Shown here piece by piece: positions 6,748 through 15,372 of a DNA stretch of 64,000 nt. How positions within the stretch are numbered: the stretch's first letter is position 1; every line of letters begins with the position of its first letter. Where the stretch lies: contig CAVSKO010000002.1 of assembly GCA_963728545.1 (NCBI GenBank), positions 4,650,001-4,714,000 on the forward strand. Direction: 5' to 3'. A program made the translations under genes and the position numbers. The notes under the pieces were generated by a model, which was not told the origin of the DNA, did no database searches, and was given only the letters and a program-made list of their open reading frames with translations. Source of the DNA: DASUNP01 sp963728545. Its GTDB lineage: Bacteria > Acidobacteriota > Blastocatellia > UBA7656.

Positions 6748-9255
6748 TCATTGCGTTTTACGCGCCGACTCTTCGATGCTTTCAATTGCGCGGTGAGATG
6801 CCACGCGTATCTGGCCTACTGCTTCGGTGCGCTCGATCTCTCGCAAAATCTTGAGCACCGCAGGGTCGCCCGTGCGACCGAGCGCGCGCGTGGCGACAAG
6901 GCGCATGCGCGCCGAGCTCTCTTTGGTTATCGCTGTCAGGTGTTTGATGACGCGCTCGCGTTCGCTTTTATGCTCTTTCGCGAGCGTACCCAGCGCGTTC
7001 ATCGCGCCGATGCGCGCGCTCCGCGGGCGGCCATAACGGGACCACTCGATGGCGAGGTCTATGCCCCGTTTCTCTTTCATAAAGGCGAGCGCGTCAAAAA
7101 CGGCCGAGCGAATCACGTCTTGATAAGACTCCCGCTCAAGCGCCCGCGTTAATACCTCGAACGCCCCCTGGTGCCCGCTGTGGCCGATTGCGCGAATGCT
7201 GGTTGTCGCCACAAACAGGGACTCGTCACGCTCAAGCGCGCGCAACAGAGCCTCGTAAGCTCGCTCGTCTTTCTTGTAAGCGCCGATCCCCCACACCGCC
7301 CCGCGACGGACTCGCCCGTCCGCCGACCGGTTGTAAGCTCGTATCAGAACGTCTAAAGCGCCGCCGCTTCCCTCTTCGCCCAGCGCCGAGAGGGCAGCCA
7401 CTTTTACGGCCCAGAAACCGTCCTGCTTAACAGCTTCGCCAAGCGCGGCGATAACGTCACTGCCCCGGAAAGCCCCCAGCTCGCGCGCGGCGCGCAGTCG
7501 GGCCGTCACGTCATCGCTTCGCTTGAGCAGGTACATCAAGTCTTCTTTCGGTCGGTCGAAGGCGAGGCGTTTTAGCACGCGGTTGTGCCGGTCGAAGTTT
7601 ATTGCCAGCGGGAGGCTTTCGACGTTGAAGTAAAAATCGTGCTCGGCGCGCTCTATCATCACGCGAAAGACGCGCGGGCCGCTTTTTGTAATCACTTCGA
7701 TATCGACCGGCGTCTTAAATATTGGCGTGATCTCATCAACCTTTTGCGCCTGTCGCACCGTCACGCGCAGCATGCGCGCTTGCGCGTCGTAGCTTTGCGT
7801 GACTTCAAATTCAGGATAGCCGCCCCGCATCAACCACTGATGGAAAAACCAGTCGAGGTTCTGACCCGTTACTTCTTCTATCGAGCGGCGCAAGTCATCC
7901 GTTTCGACGGTCTGCCATTCAAATTTTTTCAAGTAATACCGAATCGACTTAAAGAACGCTTCATCGCCCAAAACGTATCTGAGCATGTCCAACACCAGCT
8001 CGCCTTTTTGATAAGTGTGGCGGTCGAACATCTCTGTCACATAGGTGTAGTGGTTAAAGATTATGGGGCGACGATACCTGCCGCGATCTTCCTGAATATA
8101 GTTTATGTATTCCTGAATCAAGTAGAACCGCGCTTCGTCCCATCCCTGGTCCTGCTCTTTGTAAAGCGTCTCTGCGTAAGTGGCAAAGCCTTCGTTCAGC
8201 CACACGTGCGACCAGTCTTTGCAGGTCACTATGTTGCCCCACCATTGATGCGCGAGCTCGTGCGCTACGAGGTCTTCGTTCGATACGTCGCGCGCGGCCT
8301 GTTGGTCGAGCAGCGCGCGGTCGGCGATGGTCGTGGCCGTAGTGTTTTCCATCGCGCCGAAAAGAAAATCGCTCACGATCACCTGATCGTATTTCGGATA
8401 AGGATACTGGTAATCAAACAGCTTCGAGAAATGCTTCATCATATCCGGCGTTTTTCGAAAGAGTGCGGGCGCGTCGCCGACCCGGTTTTCGTAGACGTAG
8501 TAACGAACGGGCCTGCCTTTGTATGAATCTTTGATCTCGGCGTATTTGCCTATTGCTATCGAAACCAGATATGCCGGGTGCGGGTAATCATGCGAGTAGT
8601 GATAAGTTTTTGCGCCGTTCTTTTTATCCTGTTTTACCGAAACCAGGCGGCCATTCGAGATCGCGATTTGATCTTCGCGGACTGTCACTATCACTTCCGA
8701 GGTCATCTTATCGTTAGGGTGATCGAAGCAAGGGAACCAGTGATGATTATCCGTGTCTTCGCCCTGCGACCAGACCTGATGCGGGCGGTCGGGGTAAGCT
8801 TCGTCGGGCCTTATAAAGTAAAGCCCCGCGCGCGGGCGGCAACTGTAATCGAGTACGACTGTCAGGGGCTTGCCGGCAGGGTAGGCATCATCGAGCGCGA
8901 TCCATAACTTATCTTCGTAGGTCTTAAAGCTCGGCGCATCTCGAAGCCTTCGACCGCGCTTTATCGCCACGCGCGCGAAGCTCATATCCGCCGCGTCAAA
9001 CCAGATTTCGCTCAACCCATCGGCGAACGGTTTGACGGTTATCGTGGCACGGCCACGGACTTCGCCCGCGTCCTGATCTATGTCAAGCTCAAGCCGCGTG
9101 TGCTCTACATCAAAAGTGCGGCTCGGCCCGTATCGAGGCTCGCCCTTGGGCTCCCCGCGCTCAAGCGGCGGCGTCAATTCATAGATGTCAAGGTCGGTCA
9201 TCTGTCGCGGGTCCATAAGCGAAGGGTGGACAAGTGAATCGACTTCACGACGCAT
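6748..9255 (-). CDS. M1 family metalloaminopeptidase with C-terminal HEAT repeats
   Basis: 835 residues. The M1 catalytic domain shows GAMEN at 300-304 (N-terminus binding), the zinc site HELAHQWWG with H332, E333 and H336, and the third ligand E355 in NEGFATY. After the catalytic and beta domains, residues about 600-830 form HEAT-type helical repeats instead of the usual ERAP-like C-terminal domain. The enzyme removes N-terminal residues from peptides. No signal peptide is seen, so it is probably cytoplasmic and could recycle peptides brought in by the importer encoded at 22-28 kb. The GGAG at 10 bases before the ATG supports the start. Confidence 0.92.
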   Translation of the reverse strand: MRREVDSLVHPSLMDPRQMTDLDIYELTPPLERGEPKGEPRYGPSRTFDVEHTRLELDIDQDAGEVRGRATITVKPFADGLSEIWFDAADMSFARVAIKRGRRLRDAPSFKTYEDKLWIALDDAYPAGKPLTVVLDYSCRPRAGLYFIRPDEAYPDRPHQVWSQGEDTDNHHWFPCFDHPNDKMTSEVIVTVREDQIAISNGRLVSVKQDKKNGAKTYHYSHDYPHPAYLVSIAIGKYAEIKDSYKGRPVRYYVYENRVGDAPALFRKTPDMMKHFSKLFDYQYPYPKYDQVIVSDFLFGAMENTTATTIADRALLDQQAARDVSNEDLVAHELAHQWWGNIVTCKDWSHVWLNEGFATYAETLYKEQDQGWDEARFYLIQEYINYIQEDRGRYRRPIIFNHYTYVTEMFDRHTYQKGELVLDMLRYVLGDEAFFKSIRYYLKKFEWQTVETDDLRRSIEEVTGQNLDWFFHQWLMRGGYPEFEVTQSYDAQARMLRVTVRQAQKVDEITPIFKTPVDIEVITKSGPRVFRVMIERAEHDFYFNVESLPLAINFDRHNRVLKRLAFDRPKEDLMYLLKRSDDVTARLRAARELGAFRGSDVIAALGEAVKQDGFWAVKVAALSALGEEGSGGALDVLIRAYNRSADGRVRRGAVWGIGAYKKDERAYEALLRALERDESLFVATTSIRAIGHSGHQGAFEVLTRALERESYQDVIRSAVFDALAFMKEKRGIDLAIEWSRYGRPRSARIGAMNALGTLAKEHKSERERVIKHLTAITKESSARMRLVATRALGRTGDPAVLKILREIERTEAVGQIRVASHRAIESIEESARKTQ

Positions 9256-9512
9256 TTTTATTATCTCCGGCTGTTCGTTTATTCGGCCACCGCGAGGGCG
9301 GGCAGCAGTTGAGGAGCGCCCTGCGCGCTACAAGGGACGATTGATGAATTCCATGGAATCTAAATACAGGCGTCGGGATCAGCGTGCGATTAACGGCCCG
9401 GCGCTTTTGAAACGCGGGTCACAGTTTACCAAAGCGAGTCAGGTTTGTCTTGAATAGCGCGTTGATTTTTCCGAGCGCGACTGTAATATTTCTCGGTCTC
9501 GGCGAAATCAGT

Positions 9513-10289
9513 ATGAGCATACATTCCACCTCAATCATAAGCGAAGCGGCGCGGTTGGGCGCAGGCGTCACGGTCGGCCCGTTTGCAGTGATCGAGCCGG
9601 ACACAGAGATAGGCGAAGGCACAGAGATACGCGCTCACGCCACGGTCAAGCGGTATACCGCGATGGGGCCTTCAAACGTCGTTTATGAGGGCGCGGTCCT
9701 GGGCGGCGAGCCGCAAGACATAAGCTTCAACGAGTGCGAAAGCCGCCTGATAATCGGGGCGCGTAACCGCATACGAGAAGGCGTGACCATGCATCGCGGG
9801 ACTCAACCGGGGAGCGAAACGCGCGTCGGCTCGGACTGTTTTTTTATGGCCTGCTCGCACGTGGCGCATAACTGTCTGATCGGAGACCGCGTAATCCTGG
9901 CAAACAACGTCGCGCTCGCGGGCCACATCGAGATCGAAGACGGGGCATTCATATCGGGCGGCGTTGTCGTTCATCAATTCTGCCGCATAGGTCGGCTGGC
10001 GATGGTCGGCGGGAATTCAAAGATAGTGCAAGATTGTTTGCCGTTTGTGATAACGGATGGCAACCCCGGCCGCGCGCGCGGCCTGAATCTGGTCGGGCTT
10101 CGCCGGGCGGGGTTCAAATCGAGCGAGATTAAAAATCTAAAGCTTGCTTATCAGTTATTGCTGCGGTCGGGCCTCGCGCTCGAAGAAGCGCTCTCGCGGT
10201 TAAGCGATATAAACGACCCTTTGGTTGATCATCTTATAAATTTCGCCCGCACGTCCAAGCGCGGCTTCTGTCATGTACGTACTGATTGA
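9513..10289 (+). CDS. lpxA: UDP-N-acetylglucosamine O-acyltransferase
   Basis: 258 residues from the ATG at 9513, close to the usual 260; an upstream ATG at 9450 would add a 21-residue tail not typical of the family. Hexapeptide repeats of a left-handed beta helix fill the first two thirds. The active-site stretch ACSHVAHNCLIGD holds the catalytic His, followed by GGVVVHQFCRIGRLAMVGG and a helical C-terminus. LpxA carries out the first step of lipid A synthesis in the cytoplasm. Other lpx genes are not nearby. The ribosome site is weak. Its presence supports a lipid-A-making outer membrane. Confidence 0.93.
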   Translation: MSIHSTSIISEAARLGAGVTVGPFAVIEPDTEIGEGTEIRAHATVKRYTAMGPSNVVYEGAVLGGEPQDISFNECESRLIIGARNRIREGVTMHRGTQPGSETRVGSDCFFMACSHVAHNCLIGDRVILANNVALAGHIEIEDGAFISGGVVVHQFCRIGRLAMVGGNSKIVQDCLPFVITDGNPGRARGLNLVGLRRAGFKSSEIKNLKLAYQLLLRSGLALEEALSRLSDINDPLVDHLINFARTSKRGFCHVRTD

Positions 10290-10389
10290 CATCGATTTAC
10301 ATATTTGATATACCCCCTCTGTAACGACAGTCACTTTCTCGTCTTTAGTTTTGTTCTTTGTTCCATCCTTAAATGAAGGGAGACTGCAT

Positions 10390-10995
10390 ATGATTACTCA
10401 TAACAAAGGAATTCACTTACTTGCGCTTGTTGCTTTTGGGCTACTCGTTGCGGCAGGCGGTAAAACAGCATCTTTGAGCAGCCCTGCTATTACTCAAGCT
10501 CCCGTTGAAGGAGAAAGAAAGGCCGAAATTAATATAGCACGCGGGCTACCTGTTTCCGTTATCTCCGTAAAGAATCTCCAAAATGAAGAGTGGCTTAAGG
10601 ATCTAGAAATCGAAGTAGAGAACATATCAAACAGGCTCATCTATTCAATGGAGGTCGATTTAAATTTTCCTGATATACCGAAAACCACAGAGGTCGATGG
10701 CATACCACGCGGATACGGATTTACGCTAAGATACGGCAGACTTGACTTAATACAAAGTCGTAGCTTCGCGACTTCTGAAGATATTCCAATTCGACCCCGC
10801 GAAAAATACATATTTAAGATTCCCGAACCGTATTGGAAAGGGATTAAGTCTCACTTAGTTAAGCGAGACCTCCCGGAATTAATTATAAAAAGAATCAGAA
10901 TAAAGATTTCCACGCTCAGTTTTGGAGATGGCACAGGATTCATTGATGGAGCAGTTTTGCCGGTTAAACAAGTTTCAAGGACACACTCTGTTTGA
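10390..10995 (+). CDS. Exported protein of unknown function, paralogue of next gene
   Basis: Start at the ATG at 10390, preceded by GGGAG. The 201-residue product begins with a hydrophobic signal-like segment (HLLALVAFGLLVAAGG). It then has one compact, mostly beta domain with VKNLQNEEWLKDLEIEVEN and FPDIPKTTEVDGIPRGYGF, suggestive of an immunoglobulin-like fold. The next gene carries the same domain with many identical residues, so this is a tandem duplication. Codon use is A/T-rich compared with the neighbours, hinting at recent transfer. No function is recognised. Confidence 0.7.
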   Translation: MITHNKGIHLLALVAFGLLVAAGGKTASLSSPAITQAPVEGERKAEINIARGLPVSVISVKNLQNEEWLKDLEIEVENISNRLIYSMEVDLNFPDIPKTTEVDGIPRGYGFTLRYGRLDLIQSRSFATSEDIPIRPREKYIFKIPEPYWKGIKSHLVKRDLPELIIKRIRIKISTLSFGDGTGFIDGAVLPVKQVSRTHSV

Positions 10996-11011
10996 CTAAA
11001 GGAGGCTGTTT

Positions 11012-12658
11012 ATGATTACTAACAAAAAATGGGTTCACTTACTCGTGCTTGTTGTTTTTGGGTTACTCATTGCGGCAAGTGGTAAAATAGTAAGTTCGAG
11101 CAATCCTGCTATTACTCAAACTCCTGTTGGAGAAGAAAGAAAGTCTAACGTTGAGATAGCACGAGGTCTGCCTGTAACTGTTACCTCCGTAAAGAACTTG
11201 CAAAATGAGAATTGGCTTAAAGATTTGGAAATCGAAGTGCAGAATAACTCAACCAAGCCTATTTATTGCTTAACTGTGTACCTGAGATTTCCAGATATAC
11301 CAGAAACCACAGAGGTAGACGGCATACCGCGTGGTTACGTATTTCTACTGCTATACGGCAGACCAGAACTGTACAAGGGTGTCGAAACCGCAACTTCTGA
11401 AGATGTGCCAATAAAACCGGGCGAGAGATACGTCTTTAGGATTCCCGAGTCTCAATGGAAAGGACTTAAATCCGAGCTAGCCAGAAGAAATATACCGGAA
11501 TCTATAATTAAAAGAATTCGGATACAGGTTCCTACACTTATATTTGGAGATGGTTCAGGATTCCGGGACAGAACACAGGTCCCGGCCAAACAAACCTCAA
11601 GTACCTATCAATTCCCAGACCTCAGAAGCAGCACACCTGTTAACAATGTAGTAGCGTTGGTGAATAAACAATTTACGAGAAACTTCAGCATTCCTCTTAA
11701 AGTTAAAGCAACCAACTCAAAATCAAGCGCGACGAAGCCACGCGACTCATGCGGACCTCCGCTTTCTGGCTGCCGCAGGTATAACTTAGTCGTCAACCAA
11801 TGCCCCTCAGGTGGTCGCTGCTTTAAGCAATTTTACACAGAAAGTTCAGGTGGCATATGTTATGGCCAGATAGATCACACTACTTTACCTTGCGAGGATG
11901 GAGGAATTACTTATACCTGCATATTAGATACTGGATATACCTGTGAAGAAACTGTTGAGTGCGGAACCCATTGTTCTACAAAAGAGTGTTACGATTGCGA
12001 AAATTATGAGGGTGGGATATGGAATAGTAGTAATTGCTTTTGTGATAATAGCGGAGGAGGAGGAGGATGTGAAATATTATTTTGTGCAGGGCCTATCGAC
12101 CCAATCGCCTGTGTCTGCATCGGCAGCCCTATAGTGATAGATATTCAAGGCAATGGCTTTGATCTTACAAATGCTGTCGGCGGCGTCCGATTCGACCTCA
12201 GCCCTGGCGGCGCACCTGAACAGGTTTCCTGGACTTCCACCAACTCCGACGACGCATGGCTGGCGCTTGACCGCAACGGCAACGGCTTAATAGATAACGG
12301 CGCAGAGCTTTTCGGCAATTTCACACCGCAAACGGCCTCATCTGAACCGAATGGCTTTATAGCGCTCGCCGAATTCGACAAGCTCGCGAGAGGCGGCAAC
12401 CGTGACGGCAAGATAAATAGCAATGATGCAATATTCTCATCCTTGCGATTGTGGCAGGACAGCAATCATAACGCCATATCAGAATCAAACGAGCTACGCT
12501 CGCTGCCTGCGCTTGGGCTGGCAGCTATTGACCTTGATTACAGAGAGTCGAGGCGGCGCGACCAGCATGGAAACCAGTTCCGGTATCGGGCAAAAGTGCG
12601 CGACACGCGAGGGGCGCAACTTGGCCGGTGGGCGTGGGATGTATACTTGATCTACTAG
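11012..12658 (+). CDS. Exported protein with Cys-rich segment and Ca-binding tail
   Basis: 548 residues with an AAAGGAGG site before the ATG. Residues 1-195 repeat the domain of the upstream gene. Residues about 245-375 are Cys-rich (CETTVECGTHCSTKECYDC-type spacing). The last 170 residues start IVIDIQGNGFDLTNA and contain DRNGNGLIDNGAELFG, NRDGKINSNDAIF and DSNHNAISESNEL, which are EF-hand-like loops as in RTX/FrpC-type exported proteins. Base composition shifts from A/T-rich to G/C-rich near 12130, right where the Ca-binding part begins, so the gene looks like a fusion. Probably a secreted or surface protein. Confidence 0.75.
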   Translation: MITNKKWVHLLVLVVFGLLIAASGKIVSSSNPAITQTPVGEERKSNVEIARGLPVTVTSVKNLQNENWLKDLEIEVQNNSTKPIYCLTVYLRFPDIPETTEVDGIPRGYVFLLLYGRPELYKGVETATSEDVPIKPGERYVFRIPESQWKGLKSELARRNIPESIIKRIRIQVPTLIFGDGSGFRDRTQVPAKQTSSTYQFPDLRSSTPVNNVVALVNKQFTRNFSIPLKVKATNSKSSATKPRDSCGPPLSGCRRYNLVVNQCPSGGRCFKQFYTESSGGICYGQIDHTTLPCEDGGITYTCILDTGYTCEETVECGTHCSTKECYDCENYEGGIWNSSNCFCDNSGGGGGCEILFCAGPIDPIACVCIGSPIVIDIQGNGFDLTNAVGGVRFDLSPGGAPEQVSWTSTNSDDAWLALDRNGNGLIDNGAELFGNFTPQTASSEPNGFIALAEFDKLARGGNRDGKINSNDAIFSSLRLWQDSNHNAISESNELRSLPALGLAAIDLDYRESRRRDQHGNQFRYRAKVRDTRGAQLGRWAWDVYLIY

Positions 12659-12698
12659 CCTATAAGCTGATTCGGCATTACTTCGACATTGAATCACA

Positions 12699-12735
12699 AA
12701 GCCGCCAGCAAATCAGGCTGATTTGCTGGCGGCTT
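12699..12735. terminator. Strong bidirectional hairpin terminator
   Basis: An almost perfect palindrome, AAGCCGCCAGCAAATCAG followed directly by its inverted copy, lies between two converging genes. T-rich sequence follows on the plus side (TTCGTTTT). It can stop transcription from both directions. Confidence 0.85.
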
Positions 12736-12760
12736 CGTTTTATACATTTCTCGCAACGGC

Positions 12761-15271
12761 TCAGTTCGGCCTCGACGCGTCGGCGACCGAAGGCATATAA
12801 ATGACGTTTCTGCCGTCCGTTCCGGTCTTGCGGAGCTTGCGGTCGTGTTTGTCTGAATACATCGCGCGGTCGGCAGCCATCAATAATGTGTCTAAAGTCG
12901 TGCCGTCCTGCCCGTACTTTGACGCTCCCACGCTCACGCCCACCTGCACGTATTTCATGGGGCGCACACAGAATGCGAACTGCTCGACGGCTTTTTGCAA
13001 CAGCTCCACCATCTTCTCGCACTGCTGCTCATCTATCTGGCTGATGAGGGCTACGAACTCGTCTCCGGCGTAACGCGCAAAGAAGTCATACTTGCTGAAC
13101 TGCGAGCCGAGCATGTGCGAGATCGCTTTGAGGAAGTCGTCCCCGATCTGGTGCCCGTGCGTGTCGTTGATAGGTTTAAAGTTGTCCAGGTCCATCATCA
13201 ATACGTGAAACGGAGTTCCGCTCCGCTCTGCGCGCGCCGCTTCTTGCTCGAAACGCAGTTGCAGGGCTCGCGAGTTCGGCAGCCCCGTTAAAACGTCCGT
13301 CATCGCGTCGGATTTAGTTTCAGCATACCGGACCGCGTTATCGAGCGCGTCGGACGCGATGCGGGCTACGGTCTCAAGTAATCTCAGATCATCGTTCGTG
13401 TAATCTACAATCGTCATCGAATAGAGCGCGAGCGCGCCCAGCAGACAGTCGTCTTTTTGAAGCGGGAAGACGGCGACCGCCTTGTAGATCACGCCTTCGG
13501 GCAAGTGTACGTCGGCAAAATCGAGCATCGGGTCGGTGTGCGCCACAGGAGTGCGATTCGCCAGCACGTAACCTGTTATCCCGTCGCCCGGAACCACAGT
13601 GCGGCCCCGCAGAAAGTCTGCGTACGCGCCTGAGACATGCTCTGCTACGGCCATCCCGCTAAGTTCATGAAATCGGTAGATGGCGCAGGTGTCGAATTTG
13701 ACGACGTAGCCGAGCTTGTTTGCGATGATCGCCATCGCGTCTTCTATGTTGAGGCTGCTGCCGAACGTGCGGGCAATCTCGTAAAGCGCGTAGACTTCCT
13801 GATGCGCCCGGCTGATCTGCTCGCGGTAATCGGGCGCCGAAGCAGGCGGCTCGCTATGGTCTTGAGACAACCCTGCGGCGGGCGTCGCGCCGGAAGCCGT
13901 CTTGGGTAGCAAGGGGGCTGTTCGCTCTACCTCTTCGATGGCCTGCTCGGCTATCTGAGCCTCGAACTTCGGCAGGTTATCGATGAAGTAACCGACCACC
14001 AGCGGGTCGAACTGGGAGCCTGCGGCGCGGCGGAGAAAGTCTATCGCCTGCTCGCGCGTGAGCGCGCGGCGGTACTGGCGGTCTTCGTGCAAGGCGTCAA
14101 AGCAATCGACTACCGAGAGTATCCTTGCAGTGATGGGGATGTCTTCGCCCTTGAGCGCGTCCGGGTAGCCTCGGCCATCCCAGCGCTCGTGGTGGTGACG
14201 GACTATCGGCACGACCGGATAAGGGAAGCCGACACGCTCTACAATCTGAGCGCCGACTATGGTGTGAATCTTCATCTTGTCGAATTCTGCGGCGGTCAGC
14301 TTGCCGGGCTTGTTCAATATGTGATCTGGGACCGCGAGCTTGCCCACGTCGTGTAAGAGCGCGCCTGCTTTGAGCGCCTCGATCTCGGAGCCCGACAGGT
14401 TATAAAGATGCGCCAGCCCTTCGGCGTAAATCTGCACGCGGCGCACGTGGCCGTGCGTCGTCTGGTCTTTCGCGTCAATGGCCGAGGCCAGCGCTTCGAC
14501 GGTCGCAAGGTGCAGCCGGCTCACCTCTTCTATGTGCCGCGTCTTTTCGTTCATATGCTCGAAATAGACTTTGTAGGTGAGATAAGAGGCCACGATGATC
14601 GGCACTGCTGCGGCAACGTAAATAAAGCCGTATCGCTCGATTGCAAAAAAGACGACGCCCGCAGTGATTGCGGCGGCAAAGAAGGTCCACGAAGTCCACA
14701 GGTAGCCGCTGCGCCAGAAGTGATAAACCGATTTGCGCGCCCTGCGCGCATAAAACCAGGCTATCAACCATCCATTAGTCAGATATTGAACAAAGGCCAG
14801 CGCGACCAGTGCGGGAAACAGAGCGGTGAAAGGAATGTGAGCGCCGCCTATGGGCCATTGCGGCGACTGGCCCAGCGCAAGCGTCAGCACCCACTGAAAG
14901 ACTGCCGAAGAGCAGGCTACTGTTACCGCCATCAGGTTCGGAGCCAGTATCCAGCTCGTAGGGCGGCGGGCTATGCTGCGAGCGGCGATGAAGTTGTCTA
15001 CAAAGCCCAGCAGCACAGCCGAGGGTGTGCCAAGAAAGAAGAGGCCCAGAAAGATGAAAACGTCCGATACGCTTATACTCGCTTCGGCGTTAGGTATATG
15101 CAGCGGGTGGCGGCTCGCAAGCGTTACCAGGGCGACCAGGAGCGCGAGCTTGAGCCAATCTTCCCCGGTAAAGGCCGAAGGCAGCAAGGCGAGCGACGTG
15201 AGCGTGATCGCGCTCCCGACAACAACCATTATCCACCAGTACAGCTTGGATTCCAGGTTGAAGTCTGACAT
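12761..15271 (-). CDS. Membrane HD-GYP / GAF / GGDEF cyclic-di-GMP protein
   Basis: 836 residues from the ATG at 15271 (MSDFNLESK); longer starts up to 15355 are open. An N-terminal block of about eight membrane segments is followed by an HD-GYP phosphodiesterase domain with HDVGK and HHERWDGRGYP intact. A GAF domain follows, then a C-terminal GGDEF domain whose signature reads RYAGDEF and whose inhibitory RxxD site is replaced by SKYD. One polypeptide could therefore both break and make c-di-GMP, with the membrane part or GAF domain as sensor. The variant AGDEF may still be active; that cannot be told from sequence. Confidence 0.9.
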   Translation of the reverse strand: MSDFNLESKLYWWIMVVVGSAITLTSLALLPSAFTGEDWLKLALLVALVTLASRHPLHIPNAEASISVSDVFIFLGLFFLGTPSAVLLGFVDNFIAARSIARRPTSWILAPNLMAVTVACSSAVFQWVLTLALGQSPQWPIGGAHIPFTALFPALVALAFVQYLTNGWLIAWFYARRARKSVYHFWRSGYLWTSWTFFAAAITAGVVFFAIERYGFIYVAAAVPIIVASYLTYKVYFEHMNEKTRHIEEVSRLHLATVEALASAIDAKDQTTHGHVRRVQIYAEGLAHLYNLSGSEIEALKAGALLHDVGKLAVPDHILNKPGKLTAAEFDKMKIHTIVGAQIVERVGFPYPVVPIVRHHHERWDGRGYPDALKGEDIPITARILSVVDCFDALHEDRQYRRALTREQAIDFLRRAAGSQFDPLVVGYFIDNLPKFEAQIAEQAIEEVERTAPLLPKTASGATPAAGLSQDHSEPPASAPDYREQISRAHQEVYALYEIARTFGSSLNIEDAMAIIANKLGYVVKFDTCAIYRFHELSGMAVAEHVSGAYADFLRGRTVVPGDGITGYVLANRTPVAHTDPMLDFADVHLPEGVIYKAVAVFPLQKDDCLLGALALYSMTIVDYTNDDLRLLETVARIASDALDNAVRYAETKSDAMTDVLTGLPNSRALQLRFEQEAARAERSGTPFHVLMMDLDNFKPINDTHGHQIGDDFLKAISHMLGSQFSKYDFFARYAGDEFVALISQIDEQQCEKMVELLQKAVEQFAFCVRPMKYVQVGVSVGASKYGQDGTTLDTLLMAADRAMYSDKHDRKLRKTGTDGRNVIYMPSVADASRPN

Positions 15272-15372
15272 ATCCAGTAGCCGCAATTTTGTCTTTCTGA
15301 GCCTCACCACTATAGCTACCCCATCGCCTTTCATCTGTGGCAACCCGCGCATCACAGCCTTGCTTCGTTTGG

